Under the pieces are notes generated by a model. It saw only the letters and a list, made by a program, of their open reading frames with translations, was not told where the DNA came from and made no database searches. Positions 9,668 to 26,082 of a DNA stretch of 64,000 bases are shown piece after piece. The position numbers were made by a program, and so were the translations under genes. The stretch is from Trichinella spiralis (Eukaryota; Nematoda; Enoplea; Trichinellida; Trichinellidae). The first letter of the stretch is position 1; each line of letters begins with the position of its first letter. The stretch covers positions 11,028,267-11,092,266 of the forward strand of contig CM012953.1 of NCBI GenBank assembly GCA_000181795.3. Direction: 5' to 3'.

Positions 9668-11527
9668 ATGAGTGCAAAACGACAGCCCAAAATGCTCGGA
9701 AAAATGAACAATAGCGTGATCGATTTAGAACAGCAAGATGATTTTGCTCAGATCAAAGACTTTCTTACGTCAGAATCGTTCAGTCAAACCACTGAGTCCA
9801 AAAGTGAAAACAAAGAAAATATGAATTCTAACACCATATCAACTCCAAGAGTGTTTGAAAAACAAGAAGTAGTCACTATTTATCATCAGTGTTGTCAGCT
9901 CAGTGCCCACAATAAGATTACGATTAAAAATGCGTTCAGTTTGCAATTGTTGGACGTTTTAAAAGAAGTTGCTTCTGATCAAGCAGATAATTTGGATTTT
10001 GCAGGAGCTGGGAAAGCTCTTGAAGCTGGTTCAAAAATTTACGGCTGCCGTGTTGACAATGTCCATCAACAAACGCACCAATTGTTTAATAAAACGAACA
10101 GAGAGCGTCTTGTAGAAAGCACAGAAAATGATGAATCATCTCCCGTTGTAACCAAGGCGAAAAAACGAAAAGCTCGAGTTAATGTTATTGAAACCGACTT
10201 GAAAAACATCACGTTAACTTTTCCTCATATAGAAGCAGTATCGCTTCCTCGACTGAATTTGGCTGGTGAATATTTTGACAAGGGAATAATTAGCACCGCT
10301 TTTTCACAAATATGTGATACAATAGACGATTATAACGCTAAATGTCTTTACGATATTCCCCTTGAGGAACCAGAATTACCTACGAAGCCTATACCCTACG
10401 TAGAATTTCCTGACAAAGAAATAATTGGTTGCAGTGTTATCTTTCCAAGTTTTGAAAAAGTTACTGATGACGTACCACGATCTTCAGAGAAAGTACTGGA
10501 ATTGCTGGGTCATGAACCGGATGATAATGACATTACGGTGGCGAATGCAGCGATGCAATTTACCCAGCAGTTGGAAAATCTCACGGATTTGCATCAAGAT
10601 GTGATGAACATAACGAACGATTTTATCAACGAAGATGAGGATTGTGAAACGACGTCCAATTTGTTCTACGAACCGTTTCATTTGGATAATCTGGCAGCAA
10701 TGGTTTCAATGAAAGAATTGAAGTATTCATATTTTGATCCAGAACGGCTGCCTGCTGAATTTCGGAAAGCGTCTACGGTTTCCGGTCCGAAGAAAACACA
10801 GCATCGAGCAGCGAAGAAGAGGAAAATGGAAGAAATGGAGTTGGATTTTGACACTGTTTTGGATTTTGACGAAGTGATCAATGACGGTTGCAAACGAATA
10901 GAAATGAGCGAACAAACTTTGCACAATCTGGTTTGCAACAGAGTGGTGTGCATGGATGACTTCAACTTTATACCTGAAATGTTTATGAGATTATGGTCGA
11001 CCGGTGCATTGATCAAGAGTAATTTAACAGCGGACTATCAGAAAGCTAAGATGTTGAACAATATGCAAGAAGAAGAAGAAGAATTCGGCAGTTTGGGAAA
11101 TGTCGGTTACAGTGACGATGACGACGATTTTGCCGAAAATAATGTCGAATGTGAAATTTCTGCCCAAGGCACCCAAGCTGCAATTCAAGCTGAAAACAGT
11201 TTACCATCGTCTGACATTTGTGAATTGTCCTTGTTGGCGGATTGGAAAAATTCTTTCATGCCTCTGGCTGCTTGTTCTTCTAGCAACAGGAAAATAGATG
11301 TGCAGCGTATAAAAGCGATTTCGATGCAAACCCTGGAAAAGAACATTGCAGAAAATTCAGAATGCAAATTTAGCGAGATCGTTTCGAATCTTCGAAAACA
11401 GGAAAAATCGCCTAATGAAGAATTCTCCGTCGCAGCTTCTTTTGTATGCTTGCTTCATTTGGCTAATGAAAACAACTTGCAGCTGATCACTTCCCAAGAA
11501 TCTGATATCATTGTCAAAAAAAATTGA
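9668..11527 (+). CDS. NCAPH: Condensin complex subunit 2 (CAP-H / barren kleisin), apparently intronless
   Basis: A single open frame of 619 residues begins MSAKRQPKMLGK. Residues about 68-142 (VVTIYHQCCQLSAHNKITIK, then NAFSLQLLDVLKEV, ALEAGSKIYGCRVDNVH) match the conserved N-terminal block of CAP-H, which contacts the neck of SMC2. An acidic, low-conservation middle follows, including LDFDTVLDFDEV near 390-410, where HEAT subunits CAP-D2 and CAP-G bind in known condensins. Residues about 586-619 (FSVAASFVCLLHLANENNLQL) are the C-terminal winged helix that caps SMC4. CAP-H closes the condensin I ring in mitosis. The protein is shorter than the usual 700-plus residues. I chose ATG 9668 because it is the first ATG in frame. 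No intron is visible, unlike neighbouring genes, and AATAAA at 11,775-11,780 is a plausible poly(A) signal. Confidence 0.9.
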   Translation: MSAKRQPKMLGKMNNSVIDLEQQDDFAQIKDFLTSESFSQTTESKSENKENMNSNTISTPRVFEKQEVVTIYHQCCQLSAHNKITIKNAFSLQLLDVLKEVASDQADNLDFAGAGKALEAGSKIYGCRVDNVHQQTHQLFNKTNRERLVESTENDESSPVVTKAKKRKARVNVIETDLKNITLTFPHIEAVSLPRLNLAGEYFDKGIISTAFSQICDTIDDYNAKCLYDIPLEEPELPTKPIPYVEFPDKEIIGCSVIFPSFEKVTDDVPRSSEKVLELLGHEPDDNDITVANAAMQFTQQLENLTDLHQDVMNITNDFINEDEDCETTSNLFYEPFHLDNLAAMVSMKELKYSYFDPERLPAEFRKASTVSGPKKTQHRAAKKRKMEEMELDFDTVLDFDEVINDGCKRIEMSEQTLHNLVCNRVVCMDDFNFIPEMFMRLWSTGALIKSNLTADYQKAKMLNNMQEEEEEFGSLGNVGYSDDDDDFAENNVECEISAQGTQAAIQAENSLPSSDICELSLLADWKNSFMPLAACSSSNRKIDVQRIKAISMQTLEKNIAENSECKFSEIVSNLRKQEKSPNEEFSVAASFVCLLHLANENNLQLITSQESDIIVKKN

Positions 11528-12615
11528 TTTTTTACAAGTTATTTTATGGAATGTTCATTTGCTTTATCTACATTCATGAACATTTAATTTTTTTATTATG
11601 CACACACCACGTATATTTATACTTATTTATTGTAATTGTTGTTAATTTAGCTCTTTGGTAAGTGACTATTATTTTGAATATTATTTTATGTGAGTGTGAT
11701 TTTTACTTTTCAACTCTCTAGCTACATTTTTCGAGCACGTTGAAAGTTATTTTCTGTTGTCGAAGTGATATGCAAATAAAATTTTATTTTTTGTAAGAAT
11801 GTGATTTTTGAAAGAACATTTCAAGACAAAAGATTTCATAATTGCTTTGTAACTTTTTTGATATGCTGATATGTTTTGATGTGTGTTTTTGAAAATGTTA
11901 ATTGGATTCTGTAAAATATTACCGCAATTTTTGTTGCCGAAATCATTTTCATCAGAAATAACTTTGTCAATTTTTATAAGAACAAACAAGAAAACATTTA
12001 TTATGACTTTGTGTTTTATTTCGTGCAATTAATTATCCAACTCATCAATGTATATTACCGTTGCAAAGGTTTTCTTTCTTCAACTATTCTTTTAATATTT
12101 ATGCTTCCAATTTATATTAATTTCTGTTTCAGGATACTTGAGACTTTGAAATTTCACAGCCTGTTGGGTTGTAATTTCATAATTTTTGCTCATGAATGAG
12201 AAGAACAGCAACATTACTTACAGATAGCAGCAATGCATAATATGAAAATAAATTTTTTATATTAATAATTTTGATTTTTGATGATTTTACAAAAAGATAT
12301 TGAAATTAATCGAATAAATTTTGCTGAATTTTAAAATTAAAATTACTGATCAGAAATTGTTATTTATTTTATTGTATTCAATTTGCAATTCTTTCAACCT
12401 AACCAAACTTTTTTTCAGAGATAAGCATATTTTTCTTCAATGTTTTTTTCATTTCATAATTTGAATAGTTCTTTTAGTAATTTTGAAAGTGTTACGCAGA
12501 TAATATTTAATAAGATCTTCAAGAATGTAATGTGCAAAACATTTAATGAAATTATTGTCCAAATAAGCACAACTGGGCTGTTGATAAAGTGAAATAAAAA
12601 TAATCGACGAAATTA
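11528..12615. other. Convergent 3' region between CAP-H and the DUF5648-like gene
   Basis: It holds the 3' ends of two convergent genes. The AATAAA at 11,775 serves the plus strand, and TTTATT at 12,363-12,368 is an AATAAA on the minus strand about 250 bases past the DUF5648-like stop. Open frames here are AT-rich and lack start or splice support. Confidence 0.5.
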
Positions 12616-13168
12616 TTACCAAATGGCAAAAGTTGTACCTTGATATGCGTGACCGCCTTGACCACGCATGAACTTTTCTGCCCATTCCAAATCTGCAAAT
12701 TGGATTACTTTACTGTATGGTGAGTAAAATTCATAAATTCTTGTAAAAGCGTCACAGGCACCATAGCCGGGCGCTGCATAGCCAATAATGCCTTTATTTT
12801 CATAACCTTCAGACAGTCGAACTTTGAGCAACAGTTCGTCAGTGATGTAATAATGGGACCTCTGCAATGGACTGTAGATGCAATAAATTGGCAATAATTC
12901 AGGACACATGGGATCTTCTTCTGGAGAAACGCTGCCGATTGTTCCCAAGTCGGTATATTTGGAATCTTTTCTCATTTTTTCATACTCTATTCTATCGGTC
13001 AACAACAAATTGGATCTGTTCAGATTGTCGTAAAGTCGGTAAAGATTTTTCAATATTCCTAAAAGTTGAAGAGAACAATTATTTCAATTTGATTGCAAAT
13101 TTTTTCTCACTTGGAGCACCATCAACTAGGCAAAAGCTGTAAAAGATGAAAAAGAAAAGTAGATTCAT
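12616..13168 (-). CDS. Secreted DUF5648-like repeat protein, two exons
   Basis: Exon 1 is 13168-13111 and exon 2 is 13058-12616, with donor GTGAGA and acceptor TTTTAG joined at phase 1, giving 166 residues. Residues 1-18 (MNLLFFFIFYSFCLVDGA) form a signal peptide. The rest holds about three tandem units of the type 'YRLY(D/N)xxxxxxLLTxxxxE...(G)' : LYRLYDNLNRSNLLLTDRIE, PIYCIYSPLQRSHYYITDEL followed by YENKGIIGYAAP, and TRIYEFYSPYSKVIQFADLE. This is the spacing of the DUF5648/PF18885 repeat (xVYRxYNPxxGxHFYTTxxxE...GYxxEGxxGY), known mainly from bacterial and fungal secreted proteins. Function is unknown; the fold is suggested to be carbohydrate-binding in some contexts. The protein is likely extracellular. 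The identification is from motif spacing only. Confidence 0.65.
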
Positions 13169-13915
13169 TGGTTAATTAAAAATTTTTCGACTAGTCCAGT
13201 TAGACATTGTTCGGCAATTTATATAATAAATCGAAATTGGAATACAAGCACCTTTGTTTAATATTGATATTAAACTTTGGAATTTTAATGCATTTCAAAA
13301 ATTGCATCATCAAGCTACCCAAAAGCGGCTTCTTCTCTTCATCAACTAACTGATGTTCAGTGTTGCACGAGCGCGCGTGAATTTGTTGAAACAGAAATGC
13401 CGAACATTTGCTCATCATGTTAGAAAAATATTTTCCGTAAAAATGAAAACACAAAATTGTGCAAAATTTATTACTAATGATAGATTTGTGCAAATGTTCG
13501 CAACTGTTCAACTTCATCTCTGGATATTTTCATTTTCAAGCAAACTTGCCGTCAACTGTTGATCAGAAAGTAAATTTGTTGTTGACTGAAGAGACTTGAA
13601 TCATTTGTTCTTTTTTAGTGAAATTCAGTTTCCATTTGCATAAAACATCAACAGCGGATGTTATTAAATTATCACACAAACATGATATGGTCGACTTGAA
13701 TTTCAAATTCATTATATATCATTATTGTATTATATAAATTGCTAATTTCAGCGTTCAGTTAGTTAGCTGCTAAGTGAATCAATAACCATTCGGAGTGGCA
13801 TTTCAAAATAAGCATAATAGCTTATAAGTTGAAGCTTTGTAAAAGGGATAAGTTTCCAACTTTTCTCACCTTTGGACGAGGTAAAATTGTACAAGAAATT
13901 AAAAAAAAATTATCA
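13169..13915. other. Intergenic region between the DUF5648-like gene and the receptor
   Basis: A shared upstream region for two divergent genes. Minus-strand (13,200-13,517) and plus-strand (13,353-13,562) open frames overlap each other; neither has recognisable motifs. A TATA box and initiator for the receptor lie at 13,731-13,760 (entered separately). Confidence 0.4.
13731..13760 (+). promoter_or_regulatory. TATA box plus initiator upstream of the receptor gene
   Basis: TATATAAA at 13,731-13,738 is followed about 25 bases later by GTTCAGTTAG (about 13,753-13,762), which fits a TCAGT-type initiator. The spacing is that of a focused core promoter and lies about 160 bases before the chosen receptor ATG. 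Confidence 0.4.
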
Positions 13916-15063
13916 ATGGATGAATATTTTGCCAAGAAAGAGCCGGATGCGGTTGAAAGCAGTTCGTCCAATTCTTCTCTAGAAGAAATGCTTCTTTATT
14001 ACAACAAAACGAATTTGCTATTCTTTTTCTCTGGACTAGTGATCATGTTCCTGAACGCTCTGCTATTGTTCATAATTTTCAAATTGCGACGTCGAAAAAA
14101 ATATTTCATCATCATCTCAAGTATATATTATTTATTTAACTATAAACCATTATGAAGTATTTCGGTAAATTATTATTGTCATTCTTCTGCTCATTTTTAA
14201 TGTATCATTTAGGCGTTTGCATTTCAGTATTTCTACATGGTGCTGGCTATTTAACAGCATCATTCCAACGCTATTTGGTGCATTATTTAAGCTGGCTTTT
14301 CACTGAAACGTGGAAATGCTCATTCTGGCCACACCTTCTGCTGCTCGATCTCGGCGAAAAAGGAAGCTGCTTGTTTTTTTTCATCTTAACTTTGGACAGA
14401 TTTCTTTCAGTCATATTTTCAAATTATTGCAGATTGTTCACCGCAAAAAACTGTTCGAAATTGATAATCAACCTCTACGTTATGCTAATTCTTGAATCCA
14501 TGGCTTTGATTGCTTGGCGCTGCCTTGGCAAAGATGGACGAACAATCATTCTCGGATTTTGTTATCATGTGCAATTCTTCTCCGCTGATTATTATTTTTA
14601 CCACTGTATGATAATGGCTGTTGTCGTGAGTTTTAATTTGTTTCTTTATATTGTTTGTATTCTGATGATGTTAATCAAGCGGAACATTGGTGAGAAGATA
14701 ACAACCACTTTCTTTGATATACAACAGCGGAGGGATAATGTCGTTCTGAAAAAGCTTACTCACATGATGCTTTGCACGCTTCTTATTCACACTGTTCCTC
14801 TTATTTTACTTTTTGCCACATCGTTCCATGTCCCCAACATTCTTCATCCGGTGCATTATTTTTGGGTTCTACAGCCGATAGCTTTGTCTATGCATTTGTT
14901 CACCACTTGCTTGATCAATGAAGAATTTCATGCTGCATTCAAGTCCAGGCTAAGCAATACCTTTAAAAACTTAAAATTTTCACTTTCCAAGAATAACGCA
15001 GTTTCCAACGCAGTGGTCATTTCAAACAATAAATTGCAAACTTTGCAGTTGAACTGTTATTGA
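13916..15063 (+). CDS. Seven-transmembrane receptor, chemoreceptor-like, two exons
   Basis: Exon 1 is 13916-14120 and exon 2 is 14213-15063; donor GTATAT, acceptor TCATTTAG and phase 1 join to give 351 residues. ATG 13916 yields a short N-terminus with acidic residues and N-glycosylation sites (NSS, NKT). Helix 1 is about residues 38-58 (NLLFFFSGLVIMFLNALLLF). After a basic loop, helix 2 crosses the intron. Helix 3 ends ILTLDRFLSV, a DRF variant of the rhodopsin-family DRY. Helices 4-7 follow, with PIALSMHLFTTCLINEEFHA in place of a classical NPxxY, then a Ser/Asn-rich tail. It resembles nematode Srsx/Srx-type receptors, but the family cannot be fixed by eye. AATAAA follows the stop by only 5 bases (15,068-15,073). 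Confidence 0.7.
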
Positions 15064-15544
15064 AATGAATAAAATTAAATTGACCTTGTACTTTTCTTTC
15101 TTGTTGAAATGAGATCGTTATTAATTGAATTCAACATTTTGCACTGATGTCATTTATCAGAGTTTGAACATTGAATCAAATTAACTTATTATTTATTAAC
15201 TTATTATTCTATTTCTGTAATTTTTCACTTCATTTGTCTTTGATTATGATTTTATCATGAAAATTTTTGCAAAGCTTAGTGTTTGTCAAATGATTAAAGC
15301 GCTTTATTAAACAACAAAATGCAGCGTTTATAACATCGCACGACTGACTATCCTTTAAATGCACTGCTGATTTGTAAGACGTTATTTCTTTATCCAGTAT
15401 GCTTGAGTAACTACTGTTCATTGGTTTCGGCAAGATTTTTGGCACTTAGTTAAATGATTGCTATACTGATGAATGAAGGGAATATGATAAACCCATGGAC
15501 AATATTATCGAGCTTTTGTTTTAAAAACGCAATGTATTATTCAA
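15064..15544. other. Intergenic region after the receptor
   Basis: It begins with the receptor's short 3' untranslated region. A minus-strand open stretch at 15,230-15,445 is protein-like (LPKPMNSSYSSILDKEITSY) but has only a GTG start and no matching splice partner, so I leave it uncalled. Confidence 0.35.
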
Positions 15545-15860
15545 ATAATAAAAGTAAGAGCAATGTAATAAATTTAAATAATAAAATTGAAAATGTAAAA
15601 TTTTGTAAATAATTTAATATTTCGTAGTAAATATGCATTGCGTAATTATATTAGGAATTGAAAGATATTATCCATTGGGCAGCGAGTAGCACGGTGGCAA
15701 GTCGTATAGCTTGACGTGCTTGACTCATAGGGTTCGATTCTTGCTGCCTCGTGAAAATGTAATATAATCCTAATGCATGCTGCTCTACCCGGCTGTAAGT
15801 CGGTGGTCTTGCACTTCCGGACGCAGTGCGTGGGATTCAATACCCAGGCTACATCCCGGA
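15545..15860 (+). repeat. Dispersed repeat copy 4, with a second, different tRNA-like segment
   Basis: The leader and the head at about 15,676-15,750 match copies 1-3 (A-box-like TAGCACGGTGGCAAG, B-box-like GGGTTCGATTC, tail GTGAAAATGTAATATAATCC). About 40 bases later a different tRNA-like stretch runs about 15,790-15,850: TAAGTCGGTGGTCTTGC followed by GGGATTCAATACCC. A composite element with two pol III-type heads is possible. Confidence 0.6.
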
Positions 15861-18840
15861 GAATCCCAATACACGCTGCTCTGTGGCAGGTAAAGGAAGA
15901 TCTCCTTTCAAAGCTTTTTATATGATAATGACTCTAAATGAGCATTCAAAAAACGGGACTATTTAAATATCCACACAAATTTTTCAAACGCACTAGCTAT
16001 TAATAATGTAAATCTTAAGATCTGGTCATTCTGTTAACGACCACTTTTTTCTTCAACTTTGCCAAAAATCTTTCCAACAAATGAGTCTTGATTGCTAATT
16101 GCATTGGTGATATCCACTCAAATATTTCGAGCAATTTCTGTCATTTTGGAACAATGTATGCAACGAACAACTGTTCGTTCACTTTAAGCACTTTCAACAA
16201 AGTAGTTATTACATTCCTATGAAAGCTTATCAATCTCCAGTGTTTTACTTTAAACTTTTGATTTTAAACATAACTGTGTGATTGTTTCAAAAAGTCTTTA
16301 AAAAAGTCTTAAAACGCAGTTTCCAACGCAGTAGTCAATTCAAACAATTGTGATTTTATCAGTTTCTCATTTGATATTAATTGCTTGTTCAGTTAGTTAA
16401 AAAATTAAAATATGAATAATTTCTAAGCAGATCAAATGGAATATTTTTAGTTATTTTAAATGCGCGAATTGATTTAAACAAGAACACGATTCTCTTTTAC
16501 GATACTTATGACATCGGTTGTGTTAATTTTTTGCATTAAAATGTCAGTATTACATATAAATTTAAAAATAAATATATTTTATAACTCAATACTTTATTCA
16601 ATTTTAATAATTCAGTAAACTGCTTCTGATTAAAAATTAAATTTTAAGCTTTTGAATCATTGTCAGTCGCGTGTATTTATAATATTTTTCGTTAAAAATA
16701 ATATTTTTAAATTCATCTAAATTTATTTTTCAAATTTAAAATCAATTTACTCTTACATACAGGGTGTTCAGTTTTTACCATTATACAGTACTAACATGCA
16801 TTTACTTAAGCATCATTATTTTTGTAGCTCAAACACTTGCGAGCCGGTCACTGCCAGCAACTTTGTCTTGTAGTGATTTCTCAACTAGTTAATATTAAAT
16901 TTTAATTCCGGTAAGCAACTTGATTCATAAAAAATGATGATAAATTAACTGGCTTTTAAAATTATGAATAATTACTTTCAGTCGTTTTGCAGTTATTCAA
17001 TTTAACAAGTAGAAGATTAATCATAATTATAGCGAAAAGATTAAACGGACAGTTTATAATTTATTTTGTTAATATTTTAGTTGAAGTAATGAATTGAATT
17101 TGTAAAAATTTTTTGTTTTTATTATTTGTACAGCATTAATTATTATTAATTTTCAACATTTTTCCTCTTAATATTATTTGAATTGAATGACTACTGGCTG
17201 TATTTTACTTCATTTTTCTGCTTTAGCTGAAAGTTTGTTCATAATTTTATTTTTTTGCTTCTAGATGGAGTAGGTACATTGGAGGAATTGCTCATTAGAT
17301 TTTATTGTCCCTTCTGTAATTTTTAGTTTTATTTAATGTTGTGTATATAGAGAGTAAAAAAGAAGAAAAAGGCAACATTGTCAGTATTGTTTCTGTTCTC
17401 ATATGCTGAATGTTTGATTTGGTTTTTCTCAATAATTTTTTATGGGCAGAATGGCATTTAGAGATTGTTTTACTGGAACAAAATTTGCAGTTGTTGTTGT
17501 AATATTTTGTTTGACAGTTTTATGAATTGGTTGACGGTGTTGAAAATTTGTTTGTCGTTTTACTTAGGCAAAAGTATTGTTTTTTTCTTATACATTGTTA
17601 AGAATGAAAATGAGTTGCTCTGATCTCGTAAGGAAAAGAGTTATTTGTTGCGGCAGTTCAAATTGCACAGAGAGAATAAATTGAAAACTGTTAGTTAATT
17701 TTATTTTAATTTATTGTTTTCCTGTGTGAAATTCACTGCGAAAACAAACAAAATCATGGAAAGTTTGATTAAACAGGATTTTTTTTCTCCATTACAAAAT
17801 GTATGATTTAAATTTTTTGAGCATTTATTTTGTACAGAAGAATAGCAATATATATTTCATCTGTTTGTTTGTTTTATAGTGCTACTAATTTTTTATTCAA
17901 CCTGTAATGAATTTGAAAATGAAAAAATAGTAACGTTAATTTAACATTCATGTCATTATCTTGTTAATAATCGATACTGTATAACTGTAACATCAGAATT
18001 TGTTTTTCCATAAAAAATTAGAAATGATTTTTTTCTTTGAAGTATCTTGATCTCTTGGGTTTTTTTGTGAAACATTATTTTAAAAAATTTGTAAATGTTG
18101 CATTTATGTTGTATGCGTATCAGTCAGTTCGTTTTCGCACGGTTTCTTCAGTTGTACAGTAATCCTTTTTCCCAGACGTCTGTTTCGAAAACGATTTGCT
18201 CTTGTTCCCCTGTGATATATATATATATATATGTATATAACATTCAATCGATAGCAGTTTGAGCTGGTCAACCAAAAAAGGTTGCATGAACATTTTGCAA
18301 TAAAAAATCAACAAATAGTACGAGCATTTTTTTGTTTCTTGTTCTATTCATCACTTTTATTAATACATCTCGAACATGTCACTTCTCGGCTGACAGGCAG
18401 GCAGTCTTGTTCATTTGAGAAAACGTTAGTTGGGTGGAATTTTGAAAAATGGACATTTTTTACTTCAGCACCGACTGGCATATTTTAATTTTTTCATCCT
18501 CGATTTAACATCAGAGGAGGGATTCATATGTTTGTTAGTTATTTTTTTATCACTTGTGATTTGAATTAGCCGCAGCAATATGGGAAAGTGGGAAAATTTT
18601 GTTTTTTTAATATATTATTCACATTCATTCATTTCATTGGTTTGTTCATGCTGTACAACAGAGCAGTAGCATTTCGTTAGAATGTCATTTTACTGGGCAA
18701 AAAGGTTGTTGTTCTTTTGGGTTTTTCCTGTGCTTGTAAAATTTTGAACGTGAGAAATTGTTTGCTATTTATTTTTCAATTATTCTTCAGTTGAAATTTT
18801 TGTTTTCCATATTTATGCAAATGAACGTTGATGAATAAAT
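15861..18840. other. Long AT-rich intergenic region
   Basis: About 3 kb without a supported gene. Noted items are a solitary TACAGGGTGTTCAGTTTTTAC at about 16,759-16,779 that looks like one end of a DNA transposon, and a (TA)n run at 18,214-18,240. Open frames here are short and of non-coding composition. The right end may hold the 5' untranslated exons of the R3H gene. Confidence 0.4.
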
Positions 18841-18849
18841 AATTTTTTT

Positions 18850-19075
18850 CGATTCTGTGATCTCGTCGTCTTATTGGTCAGCGAAAAACGGAGAGGATCA
18901 ATCCGAAACTAGCTCTGGATTTTCGAATGATTCAAGCATTTTAAGCAGAGAATGGAAATCAGATCAGATCACGGTTTACGCGCGGGCGCGGCTGTCGATT
19001 ATTTCCTTCTCTCAGTTTGTAGCAATGTTTGCTTTGATTTTCTGGTACATTTTGACGCTGTTTGTTGGCTGCGAA
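18850..19075 (+). promoter_or_regulatory. Probable promoter region of the R3H/SUZ gene
   Basis: A local rise in GC and CpG within AT-rich DNA. It contains TTATTGGTCAGCG at about 18,872-18,884 (ATTGG is an inverted CCAAT box) and ACGCGCGGGCGCGGCTG near 18,978-18,995. It lies 160-380 bases before the first coding ATG of the R3H gene. No TATA box was seen, consistent with a broadly used promoter. The transcription start was not determined. Confidence 0.4.
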
Positions 19076-19236
19076 CGTTTCATTTAGTCAGTTGTTTTTC
19101 TTTAATGTAAAAATTTGACATTAATTTTTATTTTTAATTAATAAATTTAATTTTTCCGAAATTGTTCAATCGGCAACGTTGTGTTTGTCAGTTGTTTGCA
19201 TTGCAGGTGCTGACAGTTTGTAAACAGTGGATCGCA

Positions 19237-25119
<5,883 letters not shown>

Positions 25120-26082
25120 TGATGAAAAAAAGCGGTAATGAAGTGCTGCGGCTATTGAAAAAAAAAACAGAATAACACATCATCTCTCACTTCATTGTGA
25201 ATTAATTCATTTTTAGCTTCGTTTGCTTTTGCTTTTTAAAACTATTTTTTCTTCTTTCCAAACTGACACTTTACCGTACTACTGTTATTAATTCTTGATT
25301 TTCTTTTTCTTTTCTCCTTTTTTTTCTTTCCTTTTCTTTTCTTCTCTTTTTTCTTTTTATGATTTTCATTATGATTTTGGCGCAACGTTGAAGTTATTGC
25401 GCAAATTGGGAAGAATTTATGAAATCATCAATAATTGGCAGATGGAGAAAGCGAGAATTTTTTCTTTTCTTTTCTTCCATTTTTTCTCCCATTTCACACT
25501 ACCAAGCCGTTCTTATATTTCTGCTTCCCATCATCAATCACCATCATATCTTCTCATTGATATAAAAAAATTAATAAATGAATTGTTTTTTCAGTTTTTA
25601 AAAAATTTATCGATATTGGTGCACAGCTTTTTTTTCACTTGCATGTTACTTAGTCATGTGTTGATTGATTGATTGATTTATTTATTTATCTATCTGTCTT
25701 GCTATCTATTGTGCTTTTTCTTATTCTTATTATACACTCACTCTCAGTTTTTATCAGTTATCATTTTTTGGAAAATTTTTCATATATAGATTGTTGCGTT
25801 TTTCTTTTGCCGTCACGGACGGGTAATGTTCTTTTGTTGCAAATTCTAGAAACAAGTGAAAAATGTTGCTAAATATCCATATTATATGTGAGAAATGATA
25901 AGAAGGATATGTGTTATTTATTATTCTCATTATTGGGTTGACAGAGCAAGTAAAATTCTTCTTCACATCTCTGTGCGATAATATGTCTTTTGTGATGAGA
26001 ACAAGGAAAAAGTATTTTCTCTTGTTATACTTGTGCGTAGAAAAACTTTTTTCCTTTATTATTATTATTATTTGACTGTAGG
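25120..26082. other. 3' untranslated region of the R3H gene and upstream region of NDUFS8
   Basis: Very rich in T and in CTTTT/TCTTT tracts (25,300-25,500), with ATTG and TTTA microsatellites at 25,658-25,690. AATAAA occurs at 25,573-25,578 and could be the R3H poly(A) signal. No coding exon seen. The word TGACTGTAG immediately before the NDUFS8 ATG (26,072-26,082) could be a splice acceptor for a 5' leader. Confidence 0.4.

Noticed and set aside
11747-12028. 93-residue minus-strand open frame
   Set aside because: It begins at TTG, is low in complexity and rich in Asn/Lys/Ile as expected of AT-rich DNA, and overlaps the CAP-H 3' end.
13200-13562. Two overlapping open frames on opposite strands
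   Set aside because: No domain, signal peptide or splice support; they lie in the shared upstream region of two divergent genes.
16759-16790. Transposon end TACAGGGTGTTCAG
   Set aside because: Only one end was found; I could not locate the matching inverted end nearby, so no element is called.
18857-19087. 76-residue open frame before the R3H gene
   Set aside because: It begins at GTG, lacks a conserved motif and coincides with the CpG-rich, CCAAT-bearing probable promoter.
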